From the NCBI GenBank assembly GCA_001725945.1, contig LRMT01000087.1, positions 1 to 48,349 of the forward strand: DNA of 48,349 bases. The letters are read 5' to 3'. The notes beneath the pieces are model-generated. The model saw nothing but the letters and a program-made list of their open reading frames with translations, made no database searches and had not been told where the DNA came from. Every line of letters starts with the position of its first letter. Position 1 is the first letter of the stretch. The position numbers were made by a program, and so were the translations under genes. Shown piece by piece: positions 45,492 to 48,349 of this stretch. This DNA is from Cupriavidus sp. UYMMa02A (GTDB taxonomy: Bacteria; Pseudomonadota; Gammaproteobacteria; Burkholderiales; Burkholderiaceae).

Positions 45492-45677
45492 CTACCCTGC
45501 CAGCGCGGGGGCGAAATGGCGCCACGGATCGAACGGCGTCACAACCGGCTGCCGCGTGGCAATGAAAACGATGCGAGACCGCGCCGGCGACTGCGGCGGT
45601 TCCGGCGGCTCGATCGTCCAGCGCTTGCCACAGATCTGCAGCAGCCGCGGAGCATCCTCCCCCTCCAGGAACACCAT
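45492..45677 (-). CDS. Possible small hypothetical protein
   Basis: A 61-residue frame starting MVFLEGEDAPRLLQICGKRW and ending in DPWRHFAPALAG. Codon third positions are GC-rich like real genes here, and the sequence is not low complexity. The frame stays open upstream without a convincing start, and the ribosome site is poor, so it could be the end of a longer frameshifted gene or noncoding. Nothing else apart from the REPIN is visible in 45277-45745. Confidence 0.3.
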   Translation of the reverse strand: MVFLEGEDAPRLLQICGKRWTIEPPEPPQSPARSRIVFIATRQPVVTPFDPWRHFAPALAG

Positions 45678-45745
45678 CCCTTTGCCGAGGAACCGGGAAA
45701 CTGAAGAAGCGGGGAAGCGAGGAAGTCGCAGCGGTCCGGCGACGC

Positions 45746-47029
45746 CTACGCTACTGACGCCCCACCGAACAACATCTCGACCCGGAATCCGCCCCCATCG
45801 GCATTGACGAGGTTGAGCTTGCCGCCAGCCTGGCGCACCAGCCGATCCACGATCGCCAGCCCCAGCCCCGAATGGGCATTGCCGCCGCGTGCCGGGTCCA
45901 GCCGCACGAACGGCAGCGTGACGCGCTCCTTGTCGTCCTCCGGGATACCATCACCCTGGTCTTCGACCACGAGCAGATAACCGTCCGGCGTGCGCGCCGT
46001 GGCAATGCATACCGGCGCCTTGCCATAGACGTAGGCATTGTCGACGAGGTTGCCGATGATCCGGTCCAGCTGCGTGGCAATCATGCGGAATCCGTCGCCC
46101 GCGTCAAGCGATAGCACCACCTGCCGATCCTGCTCGGCCAGCGAGGCCGCCAGTTCATTGACGCGCCGGTCCACCGACACTGGCCGCGCGGTGGGCTCGC
46201 TGGTTTGCGCAAAGCTCAGGAACTGCTCGACGATGGCCGCCATGGAGTCGACATCGCGCGTGACGCCCGCCGCCGCCTTCGGGTCCGACAGCATTTCGGC
46301 GCGCAGCCGCAGCCGCGCGAGCGGCGTCTTCAGGTCGTGCGCGATGCCGGCGAGCATGGTGTTGCGCTCCTGGTCGATGCGCGTCAGGTCCGCCACCATG
46401 CGGTTGAAGCGTTCGATCAGCTGGCGCAGCTCATGCGGGCCGCGCTCGCGTAGCGGCGCCACCGGCTGCTGGCGCGAAAGCTGTTCGGCAGCCGCGGCCA
46501 TGTCGCGCACCGGCCGCTGGATCTGCCACGCGATCAGCAGCGCAAAGATGATGGCTACGCCGACCACCAGCATCACGCCCGGCACCAGCCGGTTGTCCGG
46601 CGGCGGGTTGTGGACCCACAGGATCGGCATGGCGATCCAGTCGCTGCGCGTCGGCAGCTTGATCCACAGCCGCGGGGTGGCTTCATCCTCGATCCGGATC
46701 TCGGTGCCTTGCGGCAGGCGCTTGGTGAACTGCTCCACCAGCCGGCGCGAACGGCCCTTGGGCGCGGTCGTGTGTTGCTCGGCGCTGGCCTCGCTGGCCA
46801 CCTCGACCAGGCTCGGCAGCGGCAGGGGCGGGCGCGCGTCGAGCGCGCGCTGGATGCTGGCGACCTGGAACAGCATCTGCTCGACCGAATAGTCGACCTG
46901 CTGCTGGCGCCGGTCCATGCGCAGGATGGCCAGCCACGAGAAATGGCTGATGACCAGCACGGCGGCGATCAGCAGCGCAATGCGGCCAAACAGGGTATCG
47001 ATACGCAACTTCATGTCGGGACTCGTCAT
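45746..47029 (-). CDS. EnvZ/RisS-like sensor histidine kinase
   Basis: Membrane kinase of 427 residues. Spans at about 14-36 and 148-170 flank a periplasmic region of roughly 110 residues; a HAMP segment leads to the H-box LAGIAHDLKTPLARLRLR (His231), the N-box IIGNLVDNAYVYG and the G-boxes DQGDGIPEDD and HSGLGLAIVDRL. Pairing with a RisA-like regulator suggests the RisA/RisS (OmpR/EnvZ-type) family of beta-proteobacteria. An alternative start at 47014 (MKLRID) is equally possible. It lies 33 bases after the regulator gene. Confidence 0.9.
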   Translation of the reverse strand: MTSPDMKLRIDTLFGRIALLIAAVLVISHFSWLAILRMDRRQQQVDYSVEQMLFQVASIQRALDARPPLPLPSLVEVASEASAEQHTTAPKGRSRRLVEQFTKRLPQGTEIRIEDEATPRLWIKLPTRSDWIAMPILWVHNPPPDNRLVPGVMLVVGVAIIFALLIAWQIQRPVRDMAAAAEQLSRQQPVAPLRERGPHELRQLIERFNRMVADLTRIDQERNTMLAGIAHDLKTPLARLRLRAEMLSDPKAAAGVTRDVDSMAAIVEQFLSFAQTSEPTARPVSVDRRVNELAASLAEQDRQVVLSLDAGDGFRMIATQLDRIIGNLVDNAYVYGKAPVCIATARTPDGYLLVVEDQGDGIPEDDKERVTLPFVRLDPARGGNAHSGLGLAIVDRLVRQAGGKLNLVNADGGGFRVEMLFGGASVA

Positions 47030-47062
47030 TGCCGCCGCACCACCAGGCGGGCGGCAGGGGCG

Positions 47063-47794
47063 TTACTGCGGAATGTCTTCGGCTTCGTCCGGCACGAACG
47101 TGTAGCCGCGCCCGCGCACGGTCTGGATATAGCGCGGGCGCTGCGCGTCTTCGTCGAGCAGCCGGCGCAGGCGCCAGATCTGCACGTCGATGCCGCGGTC
47201 GCTGATGCCGCTGGCGTTGCCGTACATCAGCTCGACGATGCGCTCGCGCGACAGCACTTCGAGTGGATGCATCAGCAGCAGCTTGAGCAGCGCGAACTCG
47301 GTATCGCTGATCGACAGCACCTGGCCCGCGCGCTGCAGCGAGCGCTGGCGGAAATTCACGCGGAACGGCCCGAACGCGACCGATTCACGGTCTTCGGGTG
47401 CGGCCGCCGGACGCGCCAGCTTGCGGCGCAGCACGGCATTGATGCGCGCCAGCAGCTCGCGCGGCGAAAACGGCTTGCCGAGATAATCGTCGGCGCCGAT
47501 CTCCAGGCCGACGATGCGGTCGATCTCGTCGCTGCGCGCGGTCAGCAGGATCACCGGGATATCATCGTTCTTCGCGCGCAGGTTGCGCAGCGCGGTCAGG
47601 CCGTCGACCTTGGGCATCATCAGGTCCAGCACGATCAGTGCCGGGCGTTCGCGCTCGAGGCGCGCCTGCAGGCCGTCGCCGTCGTGCATCACCGAGACCG
47701 CAAAACCCTGCTGGGTCAGGTATTCGCGCAGCAGATCGCGCAGTTCGGGGTCGTCGTCGACGACAAGGATCTGGGTGGGCTGGTTCGTTCGCAT
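47063..47794 (-). CDS. OmpR/RisA-like response regulator
   Basis: A 243-residue regulator with acidic VVDDD (11-15), phospho-acceptor Asp57 (LIVLDLMMPK) and Lys in YLGKPF, followed by an OmpR-type winged helix (LLKLLLMHPLEVLSRERIVELM to YIQTVRGRGYTFVPD). ATG 47794 starts the receiver domain. It forms an operon with the kinase and is divergent from an RND efflux adaptor gene; whether it controls that gene cannot be told from sequence. Confidence 0.92.
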   Translation of the reverse strand: MRTNQPTQILVVDDDPELRDLLREYLTQQGFAVSVMHDGDGLQARLERERPALIVLDLMMPKVDGLTALRNLRAKNDDIPVILLTARSDEIDRIVGLEIGADDYLGKPFSPRELLARINAVLRRKLARPAAAPEDRESVAFGPFRVNFRQRSLQRAGQVLSISDTEFALLKLLLMHPLEVLSRERIVELMYGNASGISDRGIDVQIWRLRRLLDEDAQRPRYIQTVRGRGYTFVPDEAEDIPQ

Positions 47795-48114
47795 AGGCAC
47801 ATGATAGTCAGGCTGGCCGTGCTCTAGCCGAATCGGCGCCACGGCTTTGTTTCCGGAGATTACACGGGAGGCGCTGGTAATCCGCTGTAATAAACCTGCG
47901 TTCCGCGGAAACACGTGCATCCGGCGTCTCACATTATCCTTGCGACATGGCATGCCTTGCGCTGCCCGGCCACCCCACAGGCCGCTGCCCGGTCGGGCAG
48001 AACCCCACGCCAGATGGGGCTAGTGCCGCACCCATGCGGCATACTGCTGCATCACCGCGCCCAGGAACGCGCGAAGACCGCGGCGCGCATCGCGCCGCTC
48101 CCAGGATTCCGGAA
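47795..48114. other. Intergenic region between RisA-like regulator and RND adaptor
   Basis: This 320-base stretch has no convincing gene. It contains the palindrome TTCCGCGGAA near 47900 and an inverted GATTAC...GTAATC pair (about 47859-47881). Either could be part of a promoter, but I cannot assign a factor. Confidence 0.4.
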
Positions 48115-48349
48115 ATGTCCAACCCCGAACAAGGCCAACAACCCACCCCGCCGTCCCGCCCGCCACTGGGCCCCGCCCGCTCGCCCCGGCGCACGCTGAT
48201 CGCAGCGGCCCTCGTCGTGCTGCTCGCCGGAGGCGGCTGGTACTGGTACAGCCATCGTGGTGCCCGTTCGGACGCTCAGGGGGCACAGGCACACAGCGCG
48301 CGCGGACCCGGTGGCGGCGCAAGCGGGCCAGGAGCCCCCCGGCCGTGGC
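48115..48349 (+). CDS. RND efflux periplasmic adaptor (MdtA-like), 3' truncated by window end
   Basis: Only the first 78 residues are present. After a polar Pro-rich leader, RRTLIAAALVVLLAGGGWYWY is summarised as one N-terminal membrane anchor (about residues 27-46), followed by a Gly/Ala-rich linker. This layout is that of MdtA-type membrane-fusion proteins of tripartite RND pumps in Cupriavidus and relatives. The lipoyl and barrel domains would lie beyond the window, so the call rests on the leader alone. It is divergent from the RisA/RisS-like system. Confidence 0.6.
   Translation, partial: MSNPEQGQQPTPPSRPPLGPARSPRRTLIAAALVVLLAGGGWYWYSHRGARSDAQGAQAHSARGPGGGASGPGAPRPW

Overview
The window looks like a chromosomal contig from a Burkholderiaceae beta-proteobacterium, most likely Cupriavidus or a close relative. 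The evidence is the high GC content, two Bug-type (TctC) binding proteins, the aryl-polyene-type fatty-acid genes, the homogentisate operon and the RisA/RisS-like regulators. No rRNA, tRNA, CRISPR array, insertion sequence or prophage was seen.

Sequence quality dominates the reading. Bases 1-188 are not genomic: they are tandem copies of the reverse complement of the 32-base Ion Torrent nucleotide flow order, that is, a read tail assembled onto the contig end. In line with that platform, about 18 genes carry apparent frameshifts (about 28 events). Nearly all are repaired by one missing base, often in a short homopolymer, and the corrected lengths are multiples of three. I therefore annotate these as whole genes that are probably intact in the organism.

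Layout. 191-3134: end of an aryl-polyene-type cluster (deacetylase, ketosynthase, Cys-less ketosynthase partner, dehydratase). 3141-5823: homogentisate catabolism (fahA, hmgA). 6217-9021: XRE regulator, TetR regulator with its own operators, alpha/beta hydrolase, DUF2917 protein. 9018-14127: cyclohexanecarboxylate ring-opening operon (aliA, aliB, badI, badH) with divergent badR. 14352-18301: SbmA/YddA-type ABC exporter, BON protein, 2OG oxygenase, 36-residue membrane peptide. 18386-23198: two related periplasmic thioredoxin-type proteins (one the DipZ fusion) around an OmpR-type two-component system whose probable binding repeats lie before both. 23362-28004: a four-gene operon DUF3348 / DUF802 (MotA/ExbB-like with a long repeat tail) / MotB-OmpA-like / DUF2894, which I regard as the most interesting system here because its architecture resembles ZorA-ZorB motors. 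28032-31739: orphan Phd antitoxin, Bug protein, DUF1254/DUF1214 protein and a TetR regulator. 31989-34761: ligase-associated exonuclease and ATP-dependent DNA ligase. 34809-45276: a sigma-54-controlled operon (two carboxylase proteins, two class III CoA-transferases, a Bug protein) and its divergent activator. 45304-48349: REPIN element, RisS/RisA-like two-component system and the start of a divergent RND efflux adaptor.

Many catabolic units here share one design: substrate uptake or CoA activation genes facing a dedicated regulator, with a palindromic operator in the shared intergenic space. I could locate such sites for badR, both TetR proteins, the dipZ two-component system and the sigma-54 activator.
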